Of a stretch of DNA of 64,000 bases, positions 1 to 9,089 are shown piece after piece. Source of the DNA: Flavobacterium beibuense (GTDB taxonomy: Bacteria > Bacteroidota > Bacteroidia > Flavobacteriales > Flavobacteriaceae). A program made the translations under genes and the position numbers. The notes beneath the pieces were generated by a model. The model did not search any database and was not told the DNA's origin. It was given only the letters and a program-made list of their open reading frames with translations. The stretch spans positions 181,227 through 245,226 of the forward strand of contig NZ_JUIW01000009.1 of NCBI RefSeq assembly GCF_004151245.1. The letters are read 5' to 3'. Numbering within the stretch: the first letter of the stretch is position 1; every line of letters begins with the position of its first letter.

Positions 1-1120
1 TAAGGAATTTTTGAAGGTCCTTGTCCCTTTCTTTTATATCCTTAAAGTTAATTGTTGTGGTAAAAGCACGCTCTATTATCTTGATTTTTTCAACCTGCTT
101 TTCAGCATAGTGAAGCATGTTAGACAGCATCCATACACCTTCGGAGGCTTCTTCCTCGTTCAGTGCGTCACGATAGGATGTTATAGCCTTGTCTACGCTT
201 TCTAAATCTTCTATAAGGTTGTGTTTGGAAATATATTTCTTTCTGTTTTCTATGCTTTTGGCAATCTTTTTAAGTGATGCACCTAGATTGTAGGCAAGGT
301 TTTGGTAAGTATCCAGTACTTTGGGATGCTCACTGAATTTATTTTGCAGCTTACTGTGGTCAAACGAGGTAGAAAGTGCTAACTCTAATATGTCGACCAA
401 AGAAATAAAAACCAGCAGCATTTTACGGTTACGATTTGAACTACCCGCATTAGAACGGTTGCGGATAAGTATTTCCCTTAAACTCTCGTGTATGGTGTTT
501 ATCTCGACCTGCAGGTTAAGCTGTTTTTCTATTATACCTTCCCTGTCGGCGTCCTTGTCCCAAAGGTCTCCGCGAAGCTTCATGTATTTAGCGGTAAGCT
601 TAAGGCATTCTACCATTTGTAGTTCGGTATAGCGGTGCGGACTTACCAATTTAAATAAAACGGATATACCTGTATATATAAGTCCTCCGGCTAGTGATAA
701 CCCTGTATAAAGGGGAATGTCCCAACCTTCACGCAAGTGCCCTGTAGATAATGCAACAGCCAGTAATCCTGAGAAAGATACCATGGTAGCCCTTTGTCCA
801 TAAACCGAAATCATCGACAGGAAAAAAATAATTGCTACGGCAAATGGATAAAATAACCAGGGTATAGGGTGCAGAAGGCTTACCATTAATGTACATCCCG
901 ATACGATAAGGGTTGTAATAAGTAATCCTCTTACTTTGTGCTGTAAATTGCTGGGAATATCGGCAGGATAAGTTAAGAAGGCACCCAATGCTACTGCAAT
1001 ACCGTATTCAAAATAACCTAACTGAGAAAGTATAACAAGCGGCATGGCCGAAGCTATGGTTACTATAACTGCTTTAGTAAAATTAGTGCTGTCTGCAAAG
1101 CGTCTTAGTTTCTCGATCAT
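1..1120 (-). CDS. FUSC-family integral membrane protein (partial, C-terminus beyond window)
   Basis: The reading frame opens at an ATG at 1120 and runs leftward off the window edge without a stop, giving about 373 residues of a family usually near 700. The N-terminal ~170 residues form several hydrophobic segments (for example around PLVILSQLGYFEYGIAV and LLITTLIVSG). A long soluble helical stretch follows, with RKKYISKHNLIEDLES near the edge. This matches the YccS/YhfK-like half of fusaric-acid-resistance (FUSC) proteins, inner-membrane proteins of uncertain substrate often described as aromatic acid or toxin exporters. The family call is from recollected pattern and topology. The transport role is inference. 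Confidence 0.7.
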   Translation of the reverse strand, partial: MIEKLRRFADSTNFTKAVIVTIASAMPLVILSQLGYFEYGIAVALGAFLTYPADIPSNLQHKVRGLLITTLIVSGCTLMVSLLHPIPWLFYPFAVAIIFFLSMISVYGQRATMVSFSGLLAVALSTGHLREGWDIPLYTGLSLAGGLIYTGISVLFKLVSPHRYTELQMVECLKLTAKYMKLRGDLWDKDADREGIIEKQLNLQVEINTIHESLREILIRNRSNAGSSNRNRKMLLVFISLVDILELALSTSFDHSKLQNKFSEHPKVLDTYQNLAYNLGASLKKIAKSIENRKKYISKHNLIEDLESVDKAITSYRDALNEEEASEGVWMLSNMLHYAEKQVEKIKIIERAFTTTINFKDIKERDKDLQKFL

Positions 1121-1250
1121 GCGCTGTAGGATGGTTTTGCAAAGGTACTAAATGCTTTATTCATTCTATTTCTTTAGGAGTCAATTCTCACAAAACTTTA
1201 GCATTTTCCATTATAAACGGCTTATAGAAGGGAGTATCGTTTTTATTTAT

Positions 1251-1258
1251 TATTTTTG
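1251..1258 (+). promoter_or_regulatory. Flavobacterial -7 box of def
   Basis: TATTTTTG matches the Bacteroidetes -7 consensus TAnnTTTG and ends 32 bases before the def start. I see no convincing TTG-type -33 element at the usual distance. Confidence 0.5.
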
Positions 1259-1290
1259 CGCTCAATCCAAAATAAATTAGGGATAAGATT

Positions 1291-1878
1291 ATGGTATTAC
1301 CGATTATAGGATATGGCGATCCGGTTTTAAGGAAAAAATGTGTTGATGTGGCTCAGGACGATCCAAACCTTAAGCAAATAGTTGCTGATATGTATGAGAC
1401 GATGTATAATGCTTACGGGGTAGGGCTTGCAGCGCCTCAGGTAGGGCTTGGTATAAGGATTTTTGTTGTTGATGCCAGTCCGTTTGCAGAGGATGAGGAG
1501 CTTTCTAAAGAAGAGCAGGAGCAATTAAGTAATTTCAAGAAAACATTTATAAACCCTACTATCCTTAAAGAAGAAGGAGAAGAGTGGGGCTTTAACGAAG
1601 GCTGTCTGAGTATTCCGGAAGTTCGTGAGGATGTATACCGTCACGAAAGGATTACGATAGAATATTATGACGAAGACTTTAATAAGCATACTGATGTATT
1701 TGACGGACTTGCAGCCCGTGTAATACAACATGAGTATGACCATATTGAAGGTATACTTTTTACCGACAGGATTTCGTCGCTTAAAAAGAGACTTATTCAG
1801 AAAAAACTGCAAAATATAATGGAAGGCAAAACAAGACCTGATTATAAAATGAAATTTGTTGCCAAAAAAGGCAGATAA
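1291..1878 (+). CDS. def: Peptide deformylase
   Basis: This enzyme removes the N-formyl group from nascent proteins in the cytoplasm, using a metal ion. All three family motifs are present: GVGLAAPQVG at residues 43-52, EGCLS with metal ligand Cys105, and HEYDH with His147, Glu148 and His151. At 195 aa it has a normal length, with a short acidic insertion (FAEDEELSKEEQEQ, about residues 68-81) seen in many Bacteroidetes versions. It is followed after 59 bases by the DUF5606 gene and then mazG, probably in one transcription direction but with a terminator before mazG. Confidence 0.95.
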   Translation: MVLPIIGYGDPVLRKKCVDVAQDDPNLKQIVADMYETMYNAYGVGLAAPQVGLGIRIFVVDASPFAEDEELSKEEQEQLSNFKKTFINPTILKEEGEEWGFNEGCLSIPEVREDVYRHERITIEYYDEDFNKHTDVFDGLAARVIQHEYDHIEGILFTDRISSLKKRLIQKKLQNIMEGKTRPDYKMKFVAKKGR

Positions 1879-1937
1879 TTTTTGTTTTTATGACCAAAGA
1901 TTAGATATTTGTCTCCCTTTAAAAAAAAATTAGAACA

Positions 1938-2375
1938 ATGAGCATCGAAAAAATATTATCAATTTCAGGAAAACCGGGTTTATATGCCCTTAAATTACAA
2001 ACACGTACAGGCTTTGTTGCCGAATCTCTTTCAGACGGTAAAAAAGTAACTGTAGGTTTAAGAAGCAATGTTAGCCTTTTATCAGAGATATCTGTTTATA
2101 CTTATGACGGAGAGGTTCGTTTAAGTGAAGTATTCAGAGCTATCGCTGCTAAAGAAGATAACGGTCCTGCAATTTCTCATAAAGAAGATAATGCAACCCT
2201 TACTGATTACTTTAGGGAAGTACTTCCTGAGTTTGATGAAGACAGGGTATATGCTTCAGATATCAAAAAAATACTTAACTGGTATAACACGCTTCAGGCT
2301 AAAGGTCTTGTTTCTAAAGATGAGCCTGCTGCACAGGAAGCTCCGGCTGCCGAAGAAGTTAAATCAGAAGAATAA
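1938..2375 (+). CDS. DUF5606 domain-containing protein
   Basis: A 145-aa soluble protein conserved in Flavobacteria, usually next to def and mazG as here. The N-terminal ~50 residues are predicted to form a small beta-rich domain (ILSISGKPGLYALKLQTRTG, then FVAESLSDGKKVTV). A helical middle part follows, and the tail is rich in Ala, Glu and Pro (AAQEAPAAEEVKSEE), probably disordered. No catalytic motif is visible. Its function is unknown, and nucleic-acid or protein binding would only be a guess. Confidence 0.8.
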   Translation: MSIEKILSISGKPGLYALKLQTRTGFVAESLSDGKKVTVGLRSNVSLLSEISVYTYDGEVRLSEVFRAIAAKEDNGPAISHKEDNATLTDYFREVLPEFDEDRVYASDIKKILNWYNTLQAKGLVSKDEPAAQEAPAAEEVKSEE

Positions 2376-2401
2376 AAAGTTATCTTACTAAATTAACGAA
2401 G

Positions 2402-2440
2402 TCCTGTCGCTATCCCATAAAGCGGCAGGATTTTTTTATT
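2402..2440 (+). terminator. Rho-independent terminator after the DUF5606 gene
   Basis: A 10-bp stem (2402-2411 paired with 2421-2430, one G-U pair) is followed by a run of seven T and further T-rich sequence. It separates the def/DUF5606 transcript from mazG. Confidence 0.85.
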
Positions 2441-2476
2441 TTTAGGAATCTCCTAAAATAGCTTTTTATAAACCCT

Positions 2477-2484
2477 TATCTTTG
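2477..2484 (+). promoter_or_regulatory. Flavobacterial -7 box of mazG
   Basis: TATCTTTG is an exact TAnnTTTG match ending 17 bases before the mazG ATG. It lies downstream of the preceding terminator, so mazG has its own promoter. Confidence 0.6.
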
Positions 2485-2501
2485 TTTAAAACATACTATT
2501 T

Positions 2502-3275
2502 ATGAATACAAGACAGCAGCAATTAGAGGCTTTTAACAGGTTACTGGATATAATGGATGATTTAAGGAAAAATTGTCCTTGGGACAAAAAACAGACCCTG
2601 CAAAGCCTGCGCCATCTTACTATTGAAGAAACCTATGAGCTGGGTGATGCCATTTTGGATAACGATCTTCAGGAGGTGAAAAAAGAACTGGGCGATATTT
2701 TGCTGCACATTGTATTTTATGCCAAAATAGGTAGTGAAACAGGTGATTTTGATATCGCCGATGTAGCTAACGAAATATGTGAAAAACTGATACACCGCCA
2801 TCCCCACATATATGGTGATGTAAAGGTGGAGAACGAAGAAGAGGTTAAGCAAAACTGGGAGAAGCTTAAGCTTAAGGAAGGAAAAAAATCAGTACTGGAA
2901 GGCGTGCCTAAAAGCCTGCCGGCACTTGTAAAGGCAAGCCGTATTCAGGATAAGGCAAAAGGAGTTGGGTTTGACTGGGAAGAACCGGAACAAGTTTGGG
3001 AAAAAGTACAGGAAGAACTGCAGGAGCTCCACGATGAGGTACAGGGCAGCAATCAGGATAAAATTGAATCGGAATTTGGTGATGTATTGTTTTCAATGAT
3101 AAATTATGCCCGTTTTCTTAATGTTAACCCTGAAGATGCCCTGGAGCGCACCAATAAAAAATTTATAAAACGTTTTACCTATCTGGAAAGTAAAGCCGGT
3201 GAGTTAGGAAAATCATTAGCCGATATGACCCTGGCCGAAATGGATGTATTTTGGAACGAAGCCAAAAAGTTGTAA
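2502..3275 (+). CDS. mazG: Nucleoside triphosphate pyrophosphohydrolase MazG
   Basis: MazG hydrolyses (d)NTPs to the monophosphate and pyrophosphate, cleaning the nucleotide pool and, in E. coli, affecting ppGpp levels. The 257-aa protein has two tandem MazG domains. The first carries the CPWDKKQT start motif and EETYELGDAI followed by KKELGDILLH, which supply the EExxE and ExxD metal ligands. The second has EELQELHDEV and ESEFGDVLFS. Length and architecture match full-length bacterial MazG. It is monocistronic by its own promoter and terminator. Confidence 0.95.
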   Translation: MNTRQQQLEAFNRLLDIMDDLRKNCPWDKKQTLQSLRHLTIEETYELGDAILDNDLQEVKKELGDILLHIVFYAKIGSETGDFDIADVANEICEKLIHRHPHIYGDVKVENEEEVKQNWEKLKLKEGKKSVLEGVPKSLPALVKASRIQDKAKGVGFDWEEPEQVWEKVQEELQELHDEVQGSNQDKIESEFGDVLFSMINYARFLNVNPEDALERTNKKFIKRFTYLESKAGELGKSLADMTLAEMDVFWNEAKKL

Positions 3276-3301
3276 AAGGATAGTGTCTATTTATAAAAAA
3301 C

Positions 3302-3332
3302 AAAAAACCTTCTCAATTTGAGAAGGTTTTTT
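3302..3332. terminator. Bidirectional terminator between mazG and the DUF349 gene
   Basis: A near-perfect inverted repeat (AACCTTCTCA, loop ATT, TGAGAAGGTT) is flanked by A6 on the left and T6 on the right. It can end transcription of the two converging genes in both directions. Confidence 0.85.
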
Positions 3333-3337
3333 GTTTT

Positions 3338-5362
3338 TTAATTATCCTGTTGGATATTTCTTATCTGTTTAAGCTTTTCTTTCCAGGTTTTAAGCTCTTC
3401 CTTATGGCGCTCAATGTTTTTGTTAATCTCTTTTATAAAAGGATTGTCGGCCTTAGCATTAGAGATGAACTGAATATTATTTTCAAGCTGGAGGATTTCG
3501 CTGTTTACTTCGTCAATTTTACGCATAATGAAAATCTGTTCATTTTCAATTCTGCGCGAATCGTCGCTGTCTGCCAACTGCTCTAAACGGTTACTGAACT
3601 TAACCATCTCTGCATCTTTCTTAGAAAGGCTTAGTTTGTCAAATAGTGCATCAAGAATCTTATTGAATTTACCTTCAATATGGCGCCTTGATTGTGGTAC
3701 ACGACCGATGTTTTTCCAGTTCTCGATGTGTTGTTTAATAGCATCAAGGTCAGTTTTATGATCGCCTGTAAGCTCAAAGCTTTTAAGGTTGTCAAGATAT
3801 TCTTTTTTCTTGTCAAACGCATCAATTTCCTCTTTGTTGGCTTCGTTTCTTACAGCATGCAGCCTGTCAAAATAATGGTTACATGCAGCCTTAAATTCTT
3901 TCCAGACCTTGTCAGAATACTTTCTTGGAACATGGCCTATCTTCTTCCAGTCTTCCTGAATCTGTTTCATTATAGGAGTGGTTGCATTAAAGTCATCACT
4001 GTCTTTTAATGATTCAGCTTTTTCAACAAGAGCCATCTTTTTGCCAAGATTATCCTGCTGTTCTTTTTTGATGTCCTTATAGAAAGCGTTTTTGTTAGCG
4101 TTAAAATCCCTAACGGCACCTTTAAAGGCTGCCCAGGTATCTTCGTTAACTTCAATAGGTACTTTACCTGCTTCAAAAAATGCAGTCCTTAAAGCCTCAA
4201 CTTTTTCTATTTGTCCCTGCCATGCATTGTGAGAGCTTACTTTTTCTTTAGCAATCTCTTCAATTCTGGCTATAATCTCTTTTTTGTTTTTAAGGTTTTC
4301 TTCTTCCTTCTCTCTTACCTTAGCATAAGAAGCCTCGCGTTTGTCGTGAAGTTGTTTTGTAAGGTCGCTAAACTGGTTCCATATCTCTTCGCGGTGTTCA
4401 CGTGATACAGGGCCAATTTCTTCTTTCCATATTTTGTGAAGCGATTGTAGCTCCCTAAAGGCTTTGTTTATGTCTTCTTCCTGAAGCAATTCTTCAACAC
4501 GAGCAATAATCTTTTGCTTTTGCTCAAGATTGTGTTTAAAGTCTAAGTCTCTTGCTTCCCTGTCAAGGTGAAGGTGGTCATAAAAACGCTCTATATGAAA
4601 ATGGAAGTTATTCCAAACGTGGTTGTATTTGTCGCGCGGTATAGGCCCCGCATTTTTCCAGCGTTCACGTATGTCATTTATATGCTTAAGCGCATCACTT
4701 ATGTTTTCGTCTCCGTCTATAAGGTTCTTAAGTTCCTCAATAAGTGCAAGTCTGGTTTCAAGATTACCTTTAAGGTCGTTTTGAAGTCTTTTATAGTGAG
4801 CGTTTCTTTTTTCTCTGTATTGGTTGTAGTAAGCGTCAAACCTGTTTTTTAAAGGAAAATGATAATCAAAGCCCGATGTGTCGCCATCATTATCATGGCT
4901 ATATTCATCTCTCTTTTCTTCAATCAGGTGATTGTATTTTGAGTAGAATTCTTTTTTTATTTCCTCAACATGATCTTTAACAGACATTACTTTTTCATGA
5001 GCAACGAGTTTTTCCAGCTCATCGGTAAGTTTCTCCATTGAAAAAGCTTCATAATTCTGCATAGGTATATCGTGCCTGTCAGCAGCAGAATCATCTTCAC
5101 TGTCTTCAGCATTAGAATCTTCTATTGCTTCAACGGCTGTTTTTTTCTTAGGTGTGCCATCTTCTTCCAGGCCTGCGTTTAGCACTTCTTGTGGTGCAAA
5201 CGGCATTTGTCCTTCGGTTTCATGAATGTCGCCTAACTCATCAAGGCCTTTGTTTTCGGCATTAGGTTCGTTGGCCAGTTCATTTTTGTTTATAGCACTG
5301 TTCAGTTGTTTTAGTTCCTGTCCATCTGCATCATGCAGGTTATCATTCTTTTCTTCTAACAT
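3338..5362 (-). CDS. DUF349 repeat protein
   Basis: A 674-aa, highly charged, mostly helical cytoplasmic protein. After an acidic, probably disordered N-terminal ~110 residues (EDSNAEDSEDDSAAD) come five DUF349 repeats of about 70-75 residues. Each has the pattern W-x(2)-G-x-[IV]-P-R, then W-x(2)-F: RERWKNAGPIPRDKY, HKIWKEEIGPVSRE, FFEAGKVPIEV, QEDWKKIGHVPRKY and IENWKNIGRVPQSR. The last ~80 residues look coiled-coil (EILQLENNIQFISNAK). The family is widespread in Flavobacteria and its function is not established. It is monocistronic, converging on mazG. Confidence 0.85.
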   Translation of the reverse strand: MLEEKNDNLHDADGQELKQLNSAINKNELANEPNAENKGLDELGDIHETEGQMPFAPQEVLNAGLEEDGTPKKKTAVEAIEDSNAEDSEDDSAADRHDIPMQNYEAFSMEKLTDELEKLVAHEKVMSVKDHVEEIKKEFYSKYNHLIEEKRDEYSHDNDGDTSGFDYHFPLKNRFDAYYNQYREKRNAHYKRLQNDLKGNLETRLALIEELKNLIDGDENISDALKHINDIRERWKNAGPIPRDKYNHVWNNFHFHIERFYDHLHLDREARDLDFKHNLEQKQKIIARVEELLQEEDINKAFRELQSLHKIWKEEIGPVSREHREEIWNQFSDLTKQLHDKREASYAKVREKEEENLKNKKEIIARIEEIAKEKVSSHNAWQGQIEKVEALRTAFFEAGKVPIEVNEDTWAAFKGAVRDFNANKNAFYKDIKKEQQDNLGKKMALVEKAESLKDSDDFNATTPIMKQIQEDWKKIGHVPRKYSDKVWKEFKAACNHYFDRLHAVRNEANKEEIDAFDKKKEYLDNLKSFELTGDHKTDLDAIKQHIENWKNIGRVPQSRRHIEGKFNKILDALFDKLSLSKKDAEMVKFSNRLEQLADSDDSRRIENEQIFIMRKIDEVNSEILQLENNIQFISNAKADNPFIKEINKNIERHKEELKTWKEKLKQIRNIQQDN

Positions 5363-5519
5363 TTTTTAAATGCTTAAGGTTTATATTGCGCTTTACACCC
5401 GAAAGATAGTAAAGCCTCTTGTAAATTCAAAAAAAAACAGGATTTTATGTTAAATATAGTCTGTTTTTGAATATTTAGTTAAGTTTTTGATTATAAAATG
5501 ATTCCGTTTATTTGAAATA

Positions 5520-6281
5520 TTATTTATTCCAGATTTTCCATGCTTTCTCTGCCTGGTAAACAAGCATCTTGTAACCGTTTGAAGTTGTGGCTCCATGAGC
5601 TGCAGCTTTCTTTAAAAAGGCAGTTTCTTCCGGATTGTAAACAAGATCGAAAGCAATATGCTTTTCGGTAAACAGGTTGTAGTCTAAAGCCGGATACTCG
5701 TTTACATTAGGATAGGTGCCTACAGGGGTGGTATTGATAATAATCTGGTACTCATCAAAAATTTCCTTATCAAGGTCATCATAAGAAAAAATGACATCTG
5801 TTGCTGTTCTCGAAACAAAATCGTATTCAATCTTAAGTTTCCTTAACGCATAGGCTATTGCTTTTGATGCCCCACCGGTACCCAGTATCAATGCTTTTTC
5901 GTGGTGTGATTCCAGTAATGGCTTAAGCGCTTTTTTAAACCCGAAATAATCCGTGTTATATCCTTTAAGCTTACCTTTTTTAGATATGGTTATGGTATTA
6001 ACTGCCCCTATAATACGTGCCGTTTTAGAAAGTGAATCCATCATAGGGATAATATCTTCCTTGTATGGTATTGTTACATTCAGGCCTTTAAGTTTTTTGG
6101 TTTCGTCCAGGACATTTCGAAGTTCACCTATGTATTCCAGATCAAAATTCTGATAATAACAATTATCCATCTCTTTTTTAGTGAACTTGTCATTAAAATA
6201 TTTAGCGGAAAAAGAATAGCTTATTCCCCTGCCTACAAGACCATATATTTTTTTGGACTTCGATTTCAAAATACCCTTCAT
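5520..6281 (-). CDS. aroE: Shikimate dehydrogenase
   Basis: It reduces 3-dehydroshikimate to shikimate with NADPH in aromatic amino-acid synthesis. Visible motifs are SYSFSAKYFN (substrate-binding serines, variant of SxS), NVTIPYKE with the catalytic Lys, GAVNTI, GTGGASKAIAYAL as the NADP-binding glycine loop, NTTPVGTYP, and the C-terminal GYKMLVYQAEKAW. At 253 aa it is typical for the short Flavobacterial form. The ATG at 6281 gives a slightly long basic N-terminus (MKGILKSKSKK). It lies 20 bases beyond a terminator that closes the upstream TPR gene. Confidence 0.93.
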   Translation of the reverse strand: MKGILKSKSKKIYGLVGRGISYSFSAKYFNDKFTKKEMDNCYYQNFDLEYIGELRNVLDETKKLKGLNVTIPYKEDIIPMMDSLSKTARIIGAVNTITISKKGKLKGYNTDYFGFKKALKPLLESHHEKALILGTGGASKAIAYALRKLKIEYDFVSRTATDVIFSYDDLDKEIFDEYQIIINTTPVGTYPNVNEYPALDYNLFTEKHIAFDLVYNPEETAFLKKAAAHGATTSNGYKMLVYQAEKAWKIWNK

Positions 6282-6300
6282 TTTTTAGTTGGCTCAATAT

Positions 6301-6343
6301 AAAAAAACCTGATAACAAAGATTACTATTTCTTTGTTATCAGG
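6301..6343 (-). terminator. Terminator of the TPR gene
   Basis: A 13-bp perfect stem (6308-6320 with 6331-6343) with a 10-base loop is followed, on the minus strand, by seven T. It lies between the TPR gene and aroE, so aroE transcription probably needs read-through or its own weak promoter. Confidence 0.85.
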
Positions 6344-6371
6344 CTGTATCTTAATTGTTAATTTATAGCAC

Positions 6372-7769
6372 TTATTTAGCTCTGTTCTTTTTAATGGTTT
6401 GCTGTACCGCTTCAGTATCCCAAATGGTAGGGAAGAATTCCTCAAGCAATACATGGTTTTTGTAATTAAGCCTTAAACCATTACTAAGGTGAAATGTACC
6501 TTTATCTTCCTGATGCTGTAAAAAGTACAGTCCGGCAAGACGGTATTCTATTTCATACTCTTCCGGGAAGTACTCGGCAGCCTGTAATAAAGTAATAATA
6601 GCTGTTTCATACTCTCCTAAGAACTGAAGCGTGTCTGTCCAGAATAACCATGTGTCAAGTTGGTAATCACCATATTCAACAGCCTTTCTGTAACCTTCTT
6701 CTGCTTCTTCATGAAAATTAAGCGCTTTGTTGATTACAGCATAGCGTTTCCAGTAAAGCTTGTTCTCATTATCTATACCTATAGCCTTGTTAGCGTAGTA
6801 TAGTGCTTTCTGGTAGTTTTGACGACGGATATAAAAATCAGTAATCGCAATCCATGCCTTGTCTAAAAGCGGATCCTCATGAACGGTTTTAAGATAAAAC
6901 TTAAGAGCTTTTTCATGATTGCCCAAACGCTCATAACATTTTCCTACACGTAGTAATGCAAACGATGTTGGGTCATCCAGCTCCATTGTTATGTTGTAAC
7001 AGGCGATAGCTTCTTCATAACGTTTAAGCTTTTCAAGGGTTTTTGCTTTTTCAAGAAAAGCACCAAGAAAGCTTTCGTCTATAAGTGTGGCATATTCAAA
7101 CGCCCATAAAGCTTTTTCAAAATTGTTTACGGCAAAATACTGGCGGCCTAACTGGTGCCATGCCACATCGCTGTATGGGTTTCGGTCTATAAATCCGTTA
7201 AGGAAATCAATTGCTTCAAGGTTTTGGTCTAAAAAGTCAAAGCAATACACTACATTGTATAATGCAGAGTGGTCTTCAGTATCTTCTTCAAGACACTTTA
7301 TAAAACTTTCTTTTGCCTGTTCCAGGTTATCCATAAACAGGTACTCCATGCCAATAAGTGAATATACGTCGGCATAATCATCAGTATACTTAAGGGCAAC
7401 ATTTAAAAGCTCAACAGCCTTGTCGTGCTGATCCCTTTTAGAATATATATTGGCTTTTTGGATGTAAATTTCTTCGTTTGTAGGTTCGATTGCATAAAGG
7501 TCGTTTAAAAGCCTTTCGGCTATATCGAGCTTGTCATCGAACACTAAAAGCTCAACCTGTACTAATTTTAAGCCTGTTGATTTGGGATGCTGTTCCAAAC
7601 CTAATTTTAAGGCCTTCTTAGCTAAATTAATTTTTCCGGTATCGAGATAATGAAGTATAATATCTTCAAACTCTTCGGAGTCAAAGAAGAATACTTTGTT
7701 GGTTTTCAACATCGATTCGAACTTTGATAAGGATAAACTGTGATCTTCTTCTTCGTGACTCAAATTCAT
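6372..7769 (-). CDS. Tetratricopeptide repeat protein
   Basis: A 465-aa soluble protein built almost entirely of TPR helix pairs. Repeats are recognisable from about residue 65 to 430, for example AYLEKAKTLEKLKRYEEAIACY and VGKCYERLGNHEKALKFY patterns with W/L-G-Y-A-x-A-P spacing. No signal peptide or membrane segment is seen. TPR arrays are protein-interaction scaffolds. No partner can be named from the context, since the neighbours are aroE and an aminotransferase and a strong terminator follows. Confidence 0.85.
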   Translation of the reverse strand: MNLSHEEEDHSLSLSKFESMLKTNKVFFFDSEEFEDIILHYLDTGKINLAKKALKLGLEQHPKSTGLKLVQVELLVFDDKLDIAERLLNDLYAIEPTNEEIYIQKANIYSKRDQHDKAVELLNVALKYTDDYADVYSLIGMEYLFMDNLEQAKESFIKCLEEDTEDHSALYNVVYCFDFLDQNLEAIDFLNGFIDRNPYSDVAWHQLGRQYFAVNNFEKALWAFEYATLIDESFLGAFLEKAKTLEKLKRYEEAIACYNITMELDDPTSFALLRVGKCYERLGNHEKALKFYLKTVHEDPLLDKAWIAITDFYIRRQNYQKALYYANKAIGIDNENKLYWKRYAVINKALNFHEEAEEGYRKAVEYGDYQLDTWLFWTDTLQFLGEYETAIITLLQAAEYFPEEYEIEYRLAGLYFLQHQEDKGTFHLSNGLRLNYKNHVLLEEFFPTIWDTEAVQQTIKKNRAK

Positions 7770-7876
7770 ACGCCTAATAGTTTAATAATTATCCTTCTTA
7801 AAGTTACGAAATGTAACACTAAATAAGAATATGTGTCGATTTGTTTTGAACAATTTAATTAACAATTTTAATCCTG

Positions 7877-9064
7877 TTATTGTTCTGCTAAAATCTCATT
7901 TAATACTTCAATAATAATGCCACATCCTTCCTTAATCTCTTCATTTGAGATAGTTAGCGACGGTGTAATTCTTATGGCACAGCCTTCAAAAAGCAGCCAA
8001 AATAAAATAAGCCCTTTTTCCTGGCATCTTAATATTACTCTGTCAGTAATATCAGGTCTTGGCGTCATTGCGGCCAGCATTAACCCTTTTCCGCGCACCT
8101 CGGTTATAAGAGGGTGAACGAGCAATTCTCTAAAGAGTTTTTCTTTTTCCAGTGCCTGTGCCATTATGTCTGTTTCTGTCAGTTCCTGTAAAGTAGCCAA
8201 ACACGCAGCTGCAATTACCGGATGTCCGCCAAATGTTGTTATGTGCCCTAGCTTAGGGTCGTGACTCAATAGGTCCATCATTTTTTCTGAAGCTGTAAAA
8301 GCGCCTACAGGCATGCCGCCACCCATGCCTTTACCCATAACAATTACGTCGGGAACAACGTCATAGTTTTCAAAACCGAACAGTTTTCCTGTACGGCCAA
8401 ACCCGGGTTGTATTTCGTCGAGTATCATTACGGCACCTACTTCGTCACAACGCTGTCTTACTTTTTTAAGAAAATCGTTGTGAGGCTGTACAAATCCTGC
8501 ACCTCCCTGTATGGTTTCCAGTATTATACCTGCGGTTTTTGTGGTTATCTTTTGCAGGTCTTCCTCATTATTAAATGTAATGAAGTCCACATCCGGAATT
8601 AATGGCCTGAAAATCTGCTTGCGCTCTTCAAATCCCATAACGCTCATAGAGCCCATGGTATTGCCGTGATAGGCATTATAGCAGGAAATAAGCTGACTGC
8701 GGCCTGTAACTCTTCTGGCAAGCTTTAAAGCGCCTTCGGTAGCCTCTGTACCCGAATTGGTAAGGTATGTTTTATTAAGGCTGGGAGGGAGGTTTTCTGC
8801 TAGCAGCCTGCACAATTCCGTAGCGGGATGTTGTGCATACTCCCCATATACCATAACATGCGAGTATTTATTCAGCTGATCTATAATCGCATTGTTAACC
8901 CTTTGGTTTTGGTGGCCAAGACTTGTGGCCGAAACACCGGCAACAAAGTCAAGATAGGCTTTGTTGTTAGTGTCATATATATAGGAGCCTTTGGCGTGAG
9001 AAACTTCCATTCCTAACGGGTAAGGGGAAGTTTGCGCCTGATACTTAAAAAAATCGTTGATCAT
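7877..9064 (-). CDS. Class III PLP-dependent aminotransferase (ArgD-like)
   Basis: A 395-aa fold-type I aminotransferase of the acetylornithine/ornithine family. Visible are SGTEA at 104-108 (phosphate binding), the LDEIQPGFGRTG block with Asp216 holding the pyridine nitrogen, and GKGMGGGMPVG with Lys245 as the likely Schiff-base lysine. Length and motifs fit ArgD and its relatives. It is not beside arginine genes, so the substrate (acetylornithine, ornithine, 4-aminobutyrate or another omega-amino acid) cannot be fixed. It starts 25 bases downstream of the OstA-like gene and is probably co-transcribed with it. Confidence 0.85.
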   Translation of the reverse strand: MINDFFKYQAQTSPYPLGMEVSHAKGSYIYDTNNKAYLDFVAGVSATSLGHQNQRVNNAIIDQLNKYSHVMVYGEYAQHPATELCRLLAENLPPSLNKTYLTNSGTEATEGALKLARRVTGRSQLISCYNAYHGNTMGSMSVMGFEERKQIFRPLIPDVDFITFNNEEDLQKITTKTAGIILETIQGGAGFVQPHNDFLKKVRQRCDEVGAVMILDEIQPGFGRTGKLFGFENYDVVPDVIVMGKGMGGGMPVGAFTASEKMMDLLSHDPKLGHITTFGGHPVIAAACLATLQELTETDIMAQALEKEKLFRELLVHPLITEVRGKGLMLAAMTPRPDITDRVILRCQEKGLILFWLLFEGCAIRITPSLTISNEEIKEGCGIIIEVLNEILAEQ

Positions 9065-9089
9065 TGTGGTAACTTTTTAGAGATGCCGC

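Noticed and set aside
6372..7769. A GGTTCGATT-like string near 7480 as a tRNA T-arm
   Set aside because: It lies inside the TPR coding frame and no matching acceptor or anticodon arms are present.
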